NCBI GenBank assembly: GCA_033220425.1
Contig: CM065646.1
Coordinates: forward strand, 3,851,501-3,915,500
From: Lepraria neglecta
Taxonomy: Eukaryota > Ascomycota > Lecanoromycetes > Lecanorales > Stereocaulaceae
DNA length: 64,000 bases
Direction of reading: 5' to 3'
The notes beneath the pieces were generated by a model. The model made no database searches. It was not told the origin of the DNA and saw nothing but the letters and a program-made list of their open reading frames with translations. The translations under genes and the position numbers were made by a program. Of the stretch, positions 9,200 through 21,025 are shown piece after piece (the stretch's first letter is position 1; the number at the start of each line of letters is the position of its first letter).

Positions 9200-10950
9200 A
9201 ATACACATTTTTGGGGGCAAACTTCATAGCAACTCCAACAACTCCAACTTCTTTAACTAATAGCAGCTATCTATTTAGACACTAACACTAGTATTCAAGC
9301 TCCCATTATAACTGCTACTAGGTCTGTAGCCTTGCTTCCGACCATTATACCGCTGCTGACGCTCTGCAGGGATGTATGGACGTATATCAGACCATTCGCC
9401 TTCCTCCCTGCCCTCCCTATACTCGTTCCCACCGCGCAATTCTATAACATTAGCAATATGACGTGGGAGGTGCTCAATCCACGATTGAATACGCTTCTGG
9501 CTAAGTTCTTCTTCCTAACAGCGCGTCTAGACCTTAGTCAGAATCGCTCTGGTCCGCGGGCAGCCTTTACGAGTTGTACGCCTCTTCATCCACCACCAAC
9601 ACGGTTCTATAGCATTCAGATCCGGGGAATTACCGCACCATATAAGGCGGAGGATATTAGCGTCCAGGAATATCTGATTTTGGTACTTAGACGCATGCGA
9701 AGGAGCCTTATCTTCTTGGACAAGAGCTATAGGGCTACATACTTTAGTAAATGGGATAAGCTTCTTCAGGAGAATAACCGTTTAATAGCGGTACCAATCG
9801 ATACCTCCCTTCTTTGCGTTTCGGACGATTTTGTCGTACTTTTGGTCCCATTTCCAAGTAGGCTTAGTACCACCTATATTCTTCAGTCCCATTCTTCTCA
9901 TTACCGTCTCAAGTTCCCATTCAGCTTTAAGCTTTGGCTCCAAAATCTTATTTATAGCGTCTATATACGCCTTAGATTCTTTCTTTTCTACTAGGGTCTC
10001 GTCTTTCCAGATATAGAACAGCCCTTTTCTATCGTATATAAAACAGCCCTAGAACATGAACTCCATAAAGCCTCCCTACCGCCGCCGCGTACACGTTACG
10101 TTATATTGTTCCCGCGAAGTTCTCCATATTCTGACTTTGCTACGGCGTTATCCTAAGCAAACAGACGTCTCATCAGTCTAGATGACTTTTTTCCAATCTT
10201 CTATTATCCAATACCAGAAGCGTAAAGCGAATTGATAGCGGGCTTCCATTATAGCAGGTGTAAGGCCCGGTTTCTTTGTGGTTTTAACGTTTCTGAAGCT
10301 GTGTCTGCGTAGGGTTCGAAGCACTAAGGAAGAAGAGACTCCATTTTCAAATCCTAGTACTGCGGATAGCTTCTCTCTACCATTACGGTCTTTCTTTACT
10401 AAATTTATTAGTAAGGATACCTCAAGATAAGGAAAAGAATATACCAGCTGCTAGGATTTGAGCCTCTTTTACTGGCGTTAAAATACACAGTCTACCAGAA
10501 CGCCCTGTATCCGCTACATATTCTTCTTTTAAAATCGACGAGGCTATAGGGTCGAATCCACATTCTCTAGCCTTCTTCCGCAGCCTTTTAACTGACGTTG
10601 CATTATATAGTCCAGCCTGTGCAGCTGCTATCTTCTCCTCTATACCGTATTCGGCCAGGGCGAGTGCTTGGAGTCGCTGCGCTATCGAATGATTGACTGA
10701 ACGGCCATCTTTGGCGAGCGTATCAAGGCTTAGGGTCTCTTCTAGGGCAGGGAGAGCTGCTGTAGGAGGCGAATAACGTACGCGGCGTGGGCTTTCAACG
10801 ATTAATGGCGCAATCGACTCATTCAGCTGCGCGACTGGACCGTGCCTGCGAGGATTTCTTCTTGGTGGAGCAATTGGCTGAGATTTAGGCCTAGCTGCTG
10901 CACCGCGGCGGCGAGGAGCCATTGGTACAGTGGCATCTACAGTCTACGGA
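9200..10950 (-). mobile_element. Second decayed Tc1/mariner DNA transposon
   Basis: Minus-strand transposase of another fungal Tc1/mariner lineage. The N-terminal helix-turn-helix region is still open from 10922 to about 10440 (begins MAPRRRGAAARP; contains SVKRLRKKARECGFDP and DTGRSGR). After a frame change the DDE part follows: TDETSVCLG (about 10152-10180), QEDKAPSHAS (about 9690-9720) and GNSPDLNAIEPCWWWMKRR (about 9585-9635), then ELRGGNEYREGR near the C-terminus. A handful of stops and frame changes interrupt it, so it is inactive. It is clearly better preserved than the element at 3.6-4.9 kb. I could not match terminal inverted repeats by eye, so both ends are approximate. The element lies 150-200 bp downstream of the CFEM gene. 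Confidence 0.8.
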
Positions 10951-11536
10951 ATTCCTATCTATCTATATATCTGATACGTATCCCCCTGAGCCTATTGGCC
11001 CCATTCCTGACCTAATTGGCGCGGTAATATCGATATTTAGCAGCAGATGCGGCGAAATTTTCGGTAGGGCTAACCGACTCCCCGCAGGCTCTCGGAATTG
11101 TTGAGCCAAAGGTTGGCGCCCGGAAGCTCTTAGCGCCATAAAGCATCTGAGAATCAATGGCATGGTGGATTCGATCTTTCCTTTGTACCAATATCCATCT
11201 ATGCCACTCTCACTTCGGAGCTTTGCTAGACACTAGCTGGGAGCGCAAGTGATGGTAGGAGTTGATATTCAGTTGCGCATTCAGCTTCTGCCGGAGCATT
11301 TTCTGTTCTATGTGGCATTTTACTGCACGTAGCTTGCGTCCTAAAGATTGCCTAGGAATTGGTTGTATCTTCTTTTTGCATTATATTCGCTGCCCGTGTC
11401 GCCCATGCCCTCAAGCTTCATCCCCGATCGTTGATGCATGGATGCAAGCCAGCAGCTCTTGAATCTTGTGGGAGAAGATAGCTAGGAGGTTGTCTCGACT
11501 ATGGAGACCTTCCATCACAAGACATAGCCTCTATCC
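10951..11536. other. Intergenic, no gene supported
   Basis: Flank between the transposon relic and the 3' end of the decayed beta-propeller gene. No recognisable coding sequence or repeat. Confidence 0.45.
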
Positions 11537-13165
11537 TCAATGTGGATCATGTATTTTCAGGATCCCACCGATTACTCCCTGGTACAGAGAACCATCAGGT
11601 CCTATAACACTGCCAGCCGCGTTGCCATTGAAGTTCCCACCAGCACCAGGCCAAAATTCCCACTCGACCTCGTCCGTCGTCCAGTTCAGAGCAGTCACAT
11701 ACCAGATATACTCGCCCTCATTAGCCACCGCTTCATCCTGGGTGTATGCATAGAGAAGCCCTGTGGCAGTTGACAGAATAGGCACAGAAGTGATTCGAAT
11801 TGGGTTATCCTATCCAACCGAGCATCCACTGCTATCAGGTGTGGCATCCACACGCACTGCGCCTGGAGCCATTTGTGTAAGGTTGTTGAATTCACCATTA
11901 ATGTCTGTGGCAGTAAGGTGAAGAGGAGGTGCGTTGTAATCGTTGAGCACCATCGCACTGTAGCCGCCTCTTCCGTCTGCGTGACCTATGCCACCGACGT
12001 CACATGCACTTGCTCCAGGCTCAAAAACCGGAACTCTGCATACGAGTGTGTTCTGATGAGGCTGTGGGCTTTGCCGGTAGACCAAGACTCCAATCTGGTC
12101 GTTCGCATTGTCGGTGACGGCTAGGTATTCGTGGCCGAGCAAGGTAGGTGTCGAGCCTGAGCCTCTAGCAAAGCCGCCTAGCTTGATATGATCTTTAGCT
12201 TGATAGATCTGTGGCCAGAGAGTTGTAACAGAGTTGCCGTACCCAGGACCAAAGGCGTCCATATTTTCCGTAGCGTTCGCATGATCTACTACTCCTGAGG
12301 GTCCGGTGATGACGTATATGGTGGTGCCGGCAACGGCGATGCCCTTCTCCCCCATCTGATTTGTTACATGCATGATGTGGGCCTTCCCGTCTGGCTCGAA
12401 GTAACTAAGAGTTGTGGATAGTTGGGAAGGATCACCCTCCCCAAGTATGCCACCGGTGGTGAACCAAACGTTGCTCACTCTGTTGTAGAATGTTCTGGGT
12501 AGCTAGATTAATGTCGCGAGCGAGTGTGAAGGTTGGCTGGTCGCCTGAGTTGTTCCGCTGTACCACAAAGATGTGACCTTCTTTGGAGAAGACAACAACC
12601 TCGTGTCTCCTCAAGATAGGCGAGCATGAGAGTTTGATTGTCAGGAGGCAGCCACGTGGCCAGGTCTGAAGTGTCTCCGGATCGACAGCGTTGAGACTAA
12701 AAGTCGGCGTTGTCGATCCGGGAGACAAGACCACGCCTCCGGTTGTCAGCCGTCCCTAGGAGTCCCACAGGAAGGGTGCAATGCGTGTTGCATATGTGGT
12801 CATGGATGTCCCTTTCCCCAATGGACTAGCTAGGTCAGTGCTTCCCGTGTTCCCGCCATCTTGATACATGAGGGATACAATGGGGTTGTAGATGGTCTTC
12901 GGCTTGAGAGGCTGGGGCTTGACGGCCTTCCTTACGAATGCGAGGCCAGCAATGGGTTGCGAATTCAGTATGGAGGAGAGGTTGGTAGCTCTTGTATCGA
13001 CCGCCCTAGGCTTCATGTTGAGACTTCGATCAGCTTCTGTTGATCAGAATGTTTGAGGAAACGAAGGCTCACATGAGGACCGTGTGCGGCCTTAGTCTGC
13101 ACGGAGAGTGAGGATGGCAATAGTAGTAGAGCCATGGCAGAACCGAGCATGTGAGTGAAATGCAT
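11537..13165 (-). pseudogene. Decayed secreted PQQ-like beta-propeller protein gene
   Basis: Starts at 13165 with a signal-peptide-like sequence (MHFTHMLGSAMALLLLPSSL) and ends near 11537. Fragments are typical of a fungal secreted quinoprotein-dehydrogenase-like protein: YATRIAPFLWDS, FSLNAVDPETLQT, VVVFSKEGHIFVVQR, VWFTTGGILGEGDP, GIAVAGTTIYVITGPSGV, GSTPTLLG, YIWYVTALNWTT and GSVIGPDGSLYQGV. These are repeated propeller blades. The frame is broken: in-frame TAG codons occur after FLWDS (near 12754) and after SSGCSVG (11810-11812), and at least two frame changes are needed (between 13015 and the signal sequence, and around 12480-12660). Some frame changes could be unrecognised introns, but the two stops inside conserved text argue for a pseudogene. 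No catalytic role can be assigned. It lies beside a decayed Zn2Cys6 regulator and a P450 fragment on the same strand. Confidence 0.7.
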
Positions 13166-13622
13166 CTTGATGTTTCGGATTGCAGCAGGTTGAAAGAGCC
13201 AGCGCAGGAGAATGGTAATAGAATTGATATCTACGAGAATGGAGCTTGAAGCCTCTTTTATAATGAAGGCGCTCATCACTCAAGTACATATACAATGTGA
13301 GAGAAACGCATTCTTGTGAGGCGCTGCTCTCGATTCTCACTCGCCCATGGATCCTTGTTTCTCGTTCCTGTTCCTCGCTTCTCGCTTACCGTATTCCTAG
13401 CACGCTGATTAGTCCATTGTACGATGACAGGGGCTGATTGGCGTAGCATCCTTGACATCCTTGGGATGTAGTAGTTCGGCATTCGGAGCTCTTGTATGGG
13501 TACTTCCGGGATATATGTTCTGTTAAGTCCCGAAAGTGTGTTACATGGAATCTTGCTTGTAGGTAGTCTGAACATTACATTTCTCAATCCTGAATACCAA
13601 TCTGGTCTCGTGGCCACTCGAT

Positions 13623-14937
13623 CTAGGGCTTCCAGGTTGCGTCCAACCGCAGATCAATTTCCCGAAATAACCGCTCTGAGTGATGTTCCATGTACCAGCA
13701 CGATCCTGCTGACTTGAGCAGCACGCAATAGTTGGCCAGTATGATCAATGCTTCCGGATTGTCTCTTTGCAGCAGTCCCATGTATTCTTGAGAAACAATA
13801 CCTGGCCAGATGTGTGCGGCTGCCTTGACGCCCAGCGTTCCGCATGGTGAAAAGTGTACCGCAGATTTCCGTCGAAGCCTATCAAGAGCGGAGCGGCAAA
13901 CATCTAATTCCTTCTCCTGTTCTGCTGACAACCAAATCGATGGCGACAATAGAGGCAGGAGGACAGCGAGACTAGCGTCGTTGGGGTTCCTAGCATAATC
14001 TGTGGTGTATTTGATTCGTTCAAACAAGACAGCCAGGGGCCCATCTCGGAGCCAGTTCCATATTGAATAGAGCAACATGTGCGTACCGCACAGGAGAGAG
14101 AACCAGTCTGGAAGTTGCATGTGGCCCTCTGGTTGTGTAGGATCAGGTGCTCCTAGAAGCCAAGCGGAGGCTTGTGTATATGGCACGACGAGGCCAGAGA
14201 ATGCAAATATGGCATGAGAGTTTTTCTTGTCTATACTCGACATGGCGAGGCGAAAGTCTGGAAGAGCAAGGCTTTCATGCATGGAGGCTTTATGGACCCA
14301 CTCCGCTTGGCGATGAGATTGGAGGTTCACGAGATGTAGTGCTGAAACAGCCAGTATGCCATACATCAAAAAAGGATACTCCAAAGCTAGCCGAGACATT
14401 ATTGTCTGCCACGCTTCTATATTTCTTGTCCCGTCCGAGACAGGTACGTGGTTGTAGAGTAATGATGGAGCATTTCCAAATCATGGAGCTTCAGGCCCGA
14501 GCCTTGTGTTATTGAGGTCAAAGAGTGAGGGGAAGGAGGTGCTGGGTTCGAGGCCCTGGGGACAGTGGAGGCTTCGGTTTTCTGGCTTGGGAAGGAAGAT
14601 GTTGGGGTCAGAAATTGTAGGCTGCATTGCGCTGGAAATCGAACGCAGCTTGAGCATTTGGGGCCGAGTTTCATTGCACTAACGTAGCCACAAAAGGTAA
14701 GAGTCAGAATGTTAGCATAATAGGGGAGGGAAAGAATTAAGAAGGGTTGCGATTTTGTACCTTGATCCTCCTCGCCTTGCATTGAGAGCATCCTGTTCTA
14801 GACTTTCGATGAGGCTTCCGCACTGCCTTTAATATTTGATGCTTTCGGCCTGCATGCCAACTGTAGCTCACGCTAGCCCCAGGCGAATGAGTTGCATAGA
14901 CACCTGCTCGTCGATGGCTAGCTCGGAGGGTAAACAA
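13623..14937 (-). pseudogene. Decayed Zn2Cys6 fungal transcription factor gene
   Basis: The C-terminal part (14399-13623) is the activation/regulatory domain of a UPC2-like fungal factor: LALEYPFLMYGILAVSALHL, then LPDWFSLLCGTHMLL and MGLLQRDNPEALIILANYCV. Upstream, GCSQCKARRIK (near 14800-14770) is the first half of a Zn2Cys6 cluster. A likely intron separates it from the second half, KCSSCVRFPAQCS (near 14660-14620). Between the halves the text CNETRP is readable only in a frame one base away from KCSSC, in a run of four C residues, so the zinc cluster is broken. A second frame change near 14400 separates LSRTGQEI from EAWQTIMSRLALEY. No Met lies shortly before the zinc cluster. Together this indicates a pseudogene, though sequencing errors at homopolymers could mimic part of it. 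It may once have controlled the neighbouring genes. Confidence 0.7.
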
Positions 14938-15439
14938 GGGGATCGTAAGGAGGGAAAGCTCTTAGGCTCGGGCCCGAATGTCGACCTAATAGGCCAGAGA
15001 CTGAGAGGGTGAATCATGACCCTAGAACCTCGATGTACGGCCATGGTGGAAAGCCACAAGGGGCAGCTTTGACCCATGCAGGTGTTCGTCAGCTCGCCAG
15101 CATTCCATTTCAGTAGTGATGCACCATCACGTGATATACTTCGCTTGGCGGGCACGCTCCCTTCTCCATCAATAAAACTAGCCTGGCAATGGGATGTTCT
15201 CGAGATGTACTACATGCGAAATCCTATAGGAATGCCGATTTCCATGGTTTGGTCATTGCGCCGAGTTATATGGGGTATATTGACTCAAGCTTTGTTCCCA
15301 TTAAGGCAGCTTGTTCTATCAACAGTACTCCGCCATGCCAGCCTTACGCCTATATTCTATTGCTTTGTAAAGAACATGCTCCTGGCCCCCTACTTCTTCT
15401 CTGGATTTGCAAGCTCCATCCATCGCAAACGAGTTGTTG
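14938..15439. other. Intergenic, no gene supported
   Basis: Short plus-strand open frames without motifs. Possibly part of the decaying tract between the regulator and the P450 remnant. Confidence 0.4.
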
Positions 15440-15962
15440 GACTGTGAAGCGTTGTTTGACCTTCATCACATTGAAGAGCCGATGCAATATTGACACAAGC
15501 TTACAACGCTCCATCACTGCCATTGGCTTACCAATGCAAGACGATGACCCATGAATTCTATTCGTTTCGTCTTCTGGGTTCTAGCCCGGAGCCTGGAAAT
15601 TCAAATCACTCTCAACGGCAACTTGCAGCCATCGATCAGGGTTGAAGGTGTCCGTGTGCTTGCCAAAAGCTTCGGGGTTTCGTTGTATGTTTCAGCCGGT
15701 GCCCGAGGAAGTCTTCGCCCCCATAATAACGCGAGGCCTGTCTGTGGAACTAAGGTATTCGCTCGGAAAGGATTGCGCCAGGAAGGTAAAGCCGTAGCGC
15801 TTCTTTGATGACTGCGTCTAGGTACGGGAGGCTCTTTACTGAATGTAAAGAAAGCGGAAAGGATGGTACTATTGCATTAGGCTCTCTCCGCAATTCCAAT
15901 CCCACACCCGGGGTCTTCAATAGATAATGTAACGCAAGCCGCCTGGGGATGTTCCCTGACAT
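15440..15962 (-). pseudogene. Cytochrome P450 remnant (C-terminal part)
   Basis: On the minus strand the K-helix region is readable (SLPYLDAVIKEALRLYLPG, with the E-x-x-R in EALR). In another frame about 180 bp on comes the meander (NPEAFGKHTDTFNPDRWL). After a further frame change a heme-loop remnant follows (SSSCIGKPMAVMERCKLVS, where the Cys and CIG are recognisable). These are the last third of a P450 of the secondary-metabolism type. The N-terminal two thirds, including the I-helix, could not be found upstream (15963-16400). Stops and frame changes separate the pieces, so this is a dead fragment. With the regulator and the propeller gene it forms a decayed three-gene group on one strand. 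Confidence 0.75.
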
Positions 15963-17895
15963 TCACCGCGAACGCGCTCGCTTGGCCGATACGAACAGCA
16001 GTTAGAGGGAGCTCCTATCCAATCCGCCTTACAGAGAGAGCGTGTGTCATAAGATGCAGCAACGCTTTCGGCTTCCAAGATTCATAGAATGAATCCAGGT
16101 ATAAAATATACTTCGCACTATTGGTACACATGAGAACGAGATCAGGGGCCTAGCACAGGATCCTTGCCGTGGTGAGAAGTTTCGCTACACCATTGAGGGA
16201 CGTCCAAGGAACCATCTGGAAAGCAATAGATAATCAACGAACAGTAATTTTGACTTCGGCACAATTGGACTCGAGGAAGTGCAACGCAGCGATCAGGGGC
16301 ACCGCTATTCACAACAAATCGATGATGCTGGAAGGGGATGACGCAGGCTTGTACACACTTAAATATACACACACCTTCCAGAAGAAGGCTAAGCCAACAA
16401 CACTTCGGAGAACAACTACAGCATTAACAGTACTGACGCGCCGCATAGAAGGATGTTGACACCCGTTAGAGCCCCCCCCCCCTCAACCCAGACTATATCT
16501 TTACAGATACCTTGGAAGTCGAATACAAGCTGAGTATGTTCTACGCTAATGTTTACTGATTAGCGACACAGTTGCTCACGTCGTCTCCATCTTTTCATTT
16601 GTGGGCCTGCTCACTGATTACTACGGCACCGAGGACACTATTCTTCTAAGCAATGGATACCTTCGAATCAAGTGGAGTGATATAAAATAACGACATTTCG
16701 AGAATGACTTGGAGCTACTTTTGGGTACAAAACTCGCTTGTGATCAGTTAGAGCGTTGATGTATATCGGCCTCCGCCATCTCCTTGCTTTGCTTACGAAC
16801 CAAGGAGACAGAGACACTCGGTAATGCTAATTAAGACATTGCCATCGCGCCCGCGGAGTCATTAAAACAGAATCTGCATCGTCTTATGACATGGAATTGC
16901 GGGCCTGGACAGGCGTGCTGAAGCTTGGACACGGAAATGATCTCGGTTCAAGACAATCTTTGAACATTGTCACCTTCCCCATCTGTGTAGGCATGCAAGC
17001 CTCAAAGAGTATTTTCACCTTGACAAAAACAATCATCTTGCTCCGCTCGTTGTCACCTCCTGTGCAACCGGGCCATCGACGATCGTCTTCCGTCATCATG
17101 TTCCAATTATATTCCGGGATTTGAACATAGAGACTTTTAGAAATCAAATGGCTAGCACGGGGCTGATTCTAGAAGTAATGAGAGGTCAACTGCTGCTGCT
17201 ATTCTGTGTGCGGATGGTGTCCAAATGGTGACTGCGTCGAATCATGCGCAAAGCGAATGACGTGTCGGCTAATGCACCCATCCCACTTTTACATTCCAAG
17301 CCTAAAGCATTGACCTATTTAAAATCTCGATCGCACCCCGTTGAGTCTTGTTGCGTGGAAGAATATTGCACAGCCTCCACAGAACGTGTACCAAGTTAGC
17401 AGCAGCACGGTTGCATCCAGGTGACCAGGCCGAGGTCTAACCACCAGAATCAAGTGCTGCTCTAAGGCGCCGTTAAAGGGCTTGAAGTTCTCTATATGGT
17501 CAAAGACATGGTTTATGTTATTTGCAATACTTCGAAATAAGCTGACACTTGGAGGCACGCGTTAAGTCCTTTTGCGCCCCATTGATCTGATTCTAGTCTT
17601 GCAAATAAATCCCGTCAACGTTCATTCTTGCGTAATCTTACTGGTCATAACTATCACGTCTCGTAATTGCTACTACTTCTGTGAGGATCAGGGTTATGAA
17701 AGAACGACACGCGTCAGTATTGACTGCGCCTCGATAATGCTTGGCTGTAATAGCTCTAACAGGTCGCGAAAAGTATCTGCAAGACGCTTCTTGACGCTAG
17801 GAAGCTTGGTATATTTGGCTCGATGAAACCTAGAAAAGTCCCAATTTCTACCAAAAGCTGCCCAATATTTAAGGTTCCTTGAGAAAACATCCAAT
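15963..17895. other. Long gene-poor stretch
   Basis: About 1.9 kb with only short open frames. A run of C residues occurs near 16472-16484. The region probably holds lost parts of the P450 remnant at its left end and the promoter of the DOMON gene at its right end. No known element was recognised. Confidence 0.4.
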
Positions 17896-19323
17896 ATGAG
17901 GCTCTCAGCTTTCGCTTCAGCGCTAGCATTAGGTACGGTCTTGGCCCAAATTCCCTAACTTTCTCTAGATCTCTTAGCTGATCATGAGACTACAGCTGTG
18001 ACAGTTATTGCCCAAACAGCAAAATACTGTACCTCAGACAGTGAAGGTATCTGCTATCGTCTGAACGTGCCCGAACAGACAGCGTCCAGCGGCAATGGCG
18101 ACATTTTCTTCCAGATCCAAGGTCCCTCCACGAAACAATGGATAGCCGTGGGCCAAGGTACTGGCATGGCTGGCGCAAACATCTTTGTCGTTTATGCAGA
18201 TGCCAGTGGCACGAACGTGACACTCTCTCCGCGCCTTGGGAAAGGCCATTTTCAACCACTATTCAATAGTGAGGCACAGGTCTTCTTGCTGGAGGGCTCA
18301 GGCATTGCGAATGGCCAGATGACTGCAAATGTTCGCTGTATGTTTCTCATAATGCTTCTCATTTTTCATTGGTCGATCATTGATCTGAGCAAGACCCTAA
18401 CTGTCGTCGTTCTTCCTAGGTTCCAACTGTGGCTCATGGCCCGGTGGACGCATGGACTTCACTTCAAGTAGAGCTTCTTGGATATGGTCTGTCAACAACG
18501 GATCTCCCCTCAAAAGCGATTCCCAGTCTGCGAACTTAAACAAGCACAGTGATAAGGATGAATTTACATTCGACCTGACCCAAGCTCGCGGCGGGAATAG
18601 TCTCAATCCATTCGCAGAGGCCGCTGTAAGTGCTTCGTCCACGAGTAGCGCATCCACCTCAACAGCCGGGTCTAATGCCTATCCGAATGCTGCCTCGACT
18701 GCCAGCAGCAGCACAAGCGACGGCGACAATTCTGGCAGCAATGCGGATGACGAGACATCACTAAGGGCAACGATAGCGCATGGAACAATTATGGGCTTTA
18801 CGTTCATAATTGTTTTCCCTCTTGGTGCTTTGTTGATTCGGCTCTGCTCCCTCAAGGCGCTAGTATGGGTACATGCGGGAGTCCAAATTTTCGGATACAT
18901 ACTGGCATTGACTGGGCTCAGTCTGGGTATCTTCATCGGCATGGTTCCGACCTTTAAGGTATCAACACGAGCCTTCTCCGAGCTTTCTGACGAGAAATGC
19001 TAACATCTTGTCAGCTAAATCTATACCATCCTATCATCGGCATCATCGTTATCGCGCTCCTTGTCTTTCAACCAGTCCTTGGTCTACTTCATCACCATAT
19101 ATACCGCACCTCCCTCAAGACCAGCTTCTATTCTGTGATACATGTATGGCTCGGTCGGGTGGCTATTACGCTGGGTATCATAAATGGTGGTTTGGGTCTG
19201 CGCCTCGCTGACAATACGTCAAAAGGTGTGATTGCATATGGAATCATCGCAGGCGTGGTATGGTCGGCCTGGGTAGGAATTATGGTATCGACCTATTTGA
19301 AGAAAAAAGGGAGCAGTACGTGA
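17896..19323 (+). CDS. DOMON / cytochrome b561 iron-reductase-like membrane protein
   Basis: Four exons: 17896-17932, 17978-18337, 18420-18958, 19015-19323 (414 aa). The second exon could also start at 17969, which adds three codons. A signal peptide (MRLSAFASALAL) is followed by an extracellular DOMON domain like the cytochrome domain of cellobiose dehydrogenase: DIFFQIQGPSTKQWIAVGQG, the Met in GMAGANIFVVYAD, and the closing CSNCGSWPGG. A Ser/Thr/Ala-rich linker leads to a cytochrome b561 core of about five membrane helices. Its four His heme ligands are in IAHGTIMG, WVHAGVQIFG, LYHPIIG and VIHVWLGR. The family passes electrons across the plasma membrane, often to reduce ferric iron or extracellular acceptors. 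All introns have good splice sites and the frame closes. Substrate is not known from sequence. Confidence 0.9.
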
Positions 19324-20818
19324 TGATTCTCGGGAGCTCACTCAATTGTCTGTTGACTTTTCTTTTGTTTCTTTCAAATTGCAAGCCGAGAATAACTCAA
19401 TGTGTGGACAATTTTTTCGGAAGTGATGAGCTTGGTCCTTCCTTCATTTGTTTTGAACGCAGTAATACTGGCAATCATCGAGGTGTGAAGACTGGCTTCG
19501 ATTGTAAAGGTGCGATAATGAGAGAAGCGTACAAGAACCTTCCCTTTAATCAGCTCAGTTCCTACCGCATTGGTCTCAATCCCTCGGTACAACAAGAATG
19601 ATTGCTTTCAAGGAAACTAAATTTCTTTAGCTTGTAAGGGCTGTAGCAGCGCTAGCGGTAGCCACGGGACAATACTATTTGCTATGGAAGATATTGAGAT
19701 AGGATTGGCCTTAATTTCTTTATTGGAACCCCGATGACGTGATGAATGATTGAACAAATTATATGATAAGAGATCAGGTGTACAGATAGATCAATCAAAA
19801 CGGAAGTTCTCAATAAATTTCAGAATTTAAAAACACAAATACAACCTGACTCTAATCCCCTTGACTTTTGCTATATCTGCAGTAGTGTTTAAAGGATGGA
19901 AGAGGTTTACAAACCTCTTGATAATATAAAATAACGAGATATTCATTGGTAGCTCGGTATAATACTGTGGCAAATGCGGCTTCCTCGCATTCGATCTTCA
20001 GATCTTTTTTATATAGAAACTCTTATCAATTGAGGACCCAAGGAACAGTCACACGACAGTATGAAATACAGGTGCAACAGGCACAAAGGTAAGGCTATTA
20101 GTTGTGACCGGCCAACCCCAGACAGATGGGATGGTAGGTTGATTTGGGTTGTATGTACAGCTCTATGTGACCCGGTCCTAATTTACCCTAGCAATATCAA
20201 TAGACTTTCCCACAGGGACCATACCAGGCTGTTTGTACTCTGAAAACTTCTCCTCCGCCCAAACCCAAACCAGTTACCACTTGCCTGTCTCCCAATGCTA
20301 TGAGGCGGATCCATCCCTTCTCGAGCCACTCCTGGCGCTTGTTCCGCCCATACATCCACTCTACATCTATCAGACACAGCCTTGATGAGCAGGCGCAGTT
20401 TCTTGACCTGGGTTAGTGTATCTGCCATCAAGCGGGCCCCATCCAGCATCCGGATCTGATCCAACAGGACGATCTCCGTGGAAGGGATCCGATATGGTTA
20501 GCACGTCAACAGTATGCACAGTGTCATGCTCACGTACCTTGGGTTGAACAGGGTGGGTTGACAACGAAGGCTGTGATGCCTTAGCGGACGATGCAGACAC
20601 AGGGGACTGAAAGAATGGAAAGGCATGGGTTGAGGGATAGGCTGGTGAGTACCAAGTTTAATATTATTTTTATTTGCTAGCGCGAAGAGACAGATTTGTT
20701 AGGCGGGACTTTGGACATTTGCACGGACAAGAGAACATTTCGCGCCACAAACGGATTTCAGCCAAAGGATCTGGACTAAAGATTATTGTCCAAGAGCAGA
20801 CTCCCTACCAAAAGTCGG
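19324..20818. other. Intergenic, no gene supported
   Basis: AT-rich in parts. A minus-strand stretch (20600-20190) can be spliced to a helical, Leu-rich piece (LLDQIRMLDGARLMADTL), but no start codon or family is recognisable, so I do not annotate it as a gene. Confidence 0.35.
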
Positions 20819-20882
20819 GACCTAGAAGTAGGGCACTGAGAACTGTTAGCTAGCCAGAAAAAGACCAAACGCTAAAATAAAA

Positions 20883-21020
20883 GTCTTAGGAGTATATTAT
20901 TGACAATGGTAGACTTCCTAGAAGCGAGGTTCTTGCTAGAATGGAGATCTTAGGAGCACGTTGTTGACAATAGTATAATTCTCGGGAGCCGGGCTCTAGC
21001 CAGAATGAAGGTCTTAGGAG
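20883..21020. repeat. Imperfect tandem repeat, period 64 bp
   Basis: The words TCTTAGGAG at 20884, 20948 and 21012 mark units 64 bp long. Each contains TTGACAAT, a GGGAGC- or GAAGC-like centre and a GCTAGAATG or GCCAGAATG end. Two full units and the start of a third are visible, and a weaker copy may precede them from about 20820. No coding function is apparent. Confidence 0.6.
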
Positions 21021-21025
21021 CAGAA

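Noticed and set aside
9332-9994. 220-residue plus-strand open frame
   Set aside because: It is antisense to the second Tc1/mariner transposase, whose catalytic motifs read on the minus strand.
14535-14560. GGTTCGA-type words (also near 10308 and 47852) resembling a tRNA B box
   Set aside because: No matching A box or cloverleaf at the proper distance.
16470-16486. Run of C bases
   Set aside because: Plain homopolymer; no structure or element around it.
20183-20600. Possible two-exon minus-strand gene with a helical segment
   Set aside because: No start codon, no family and no closing splice structure; kept as spacer.
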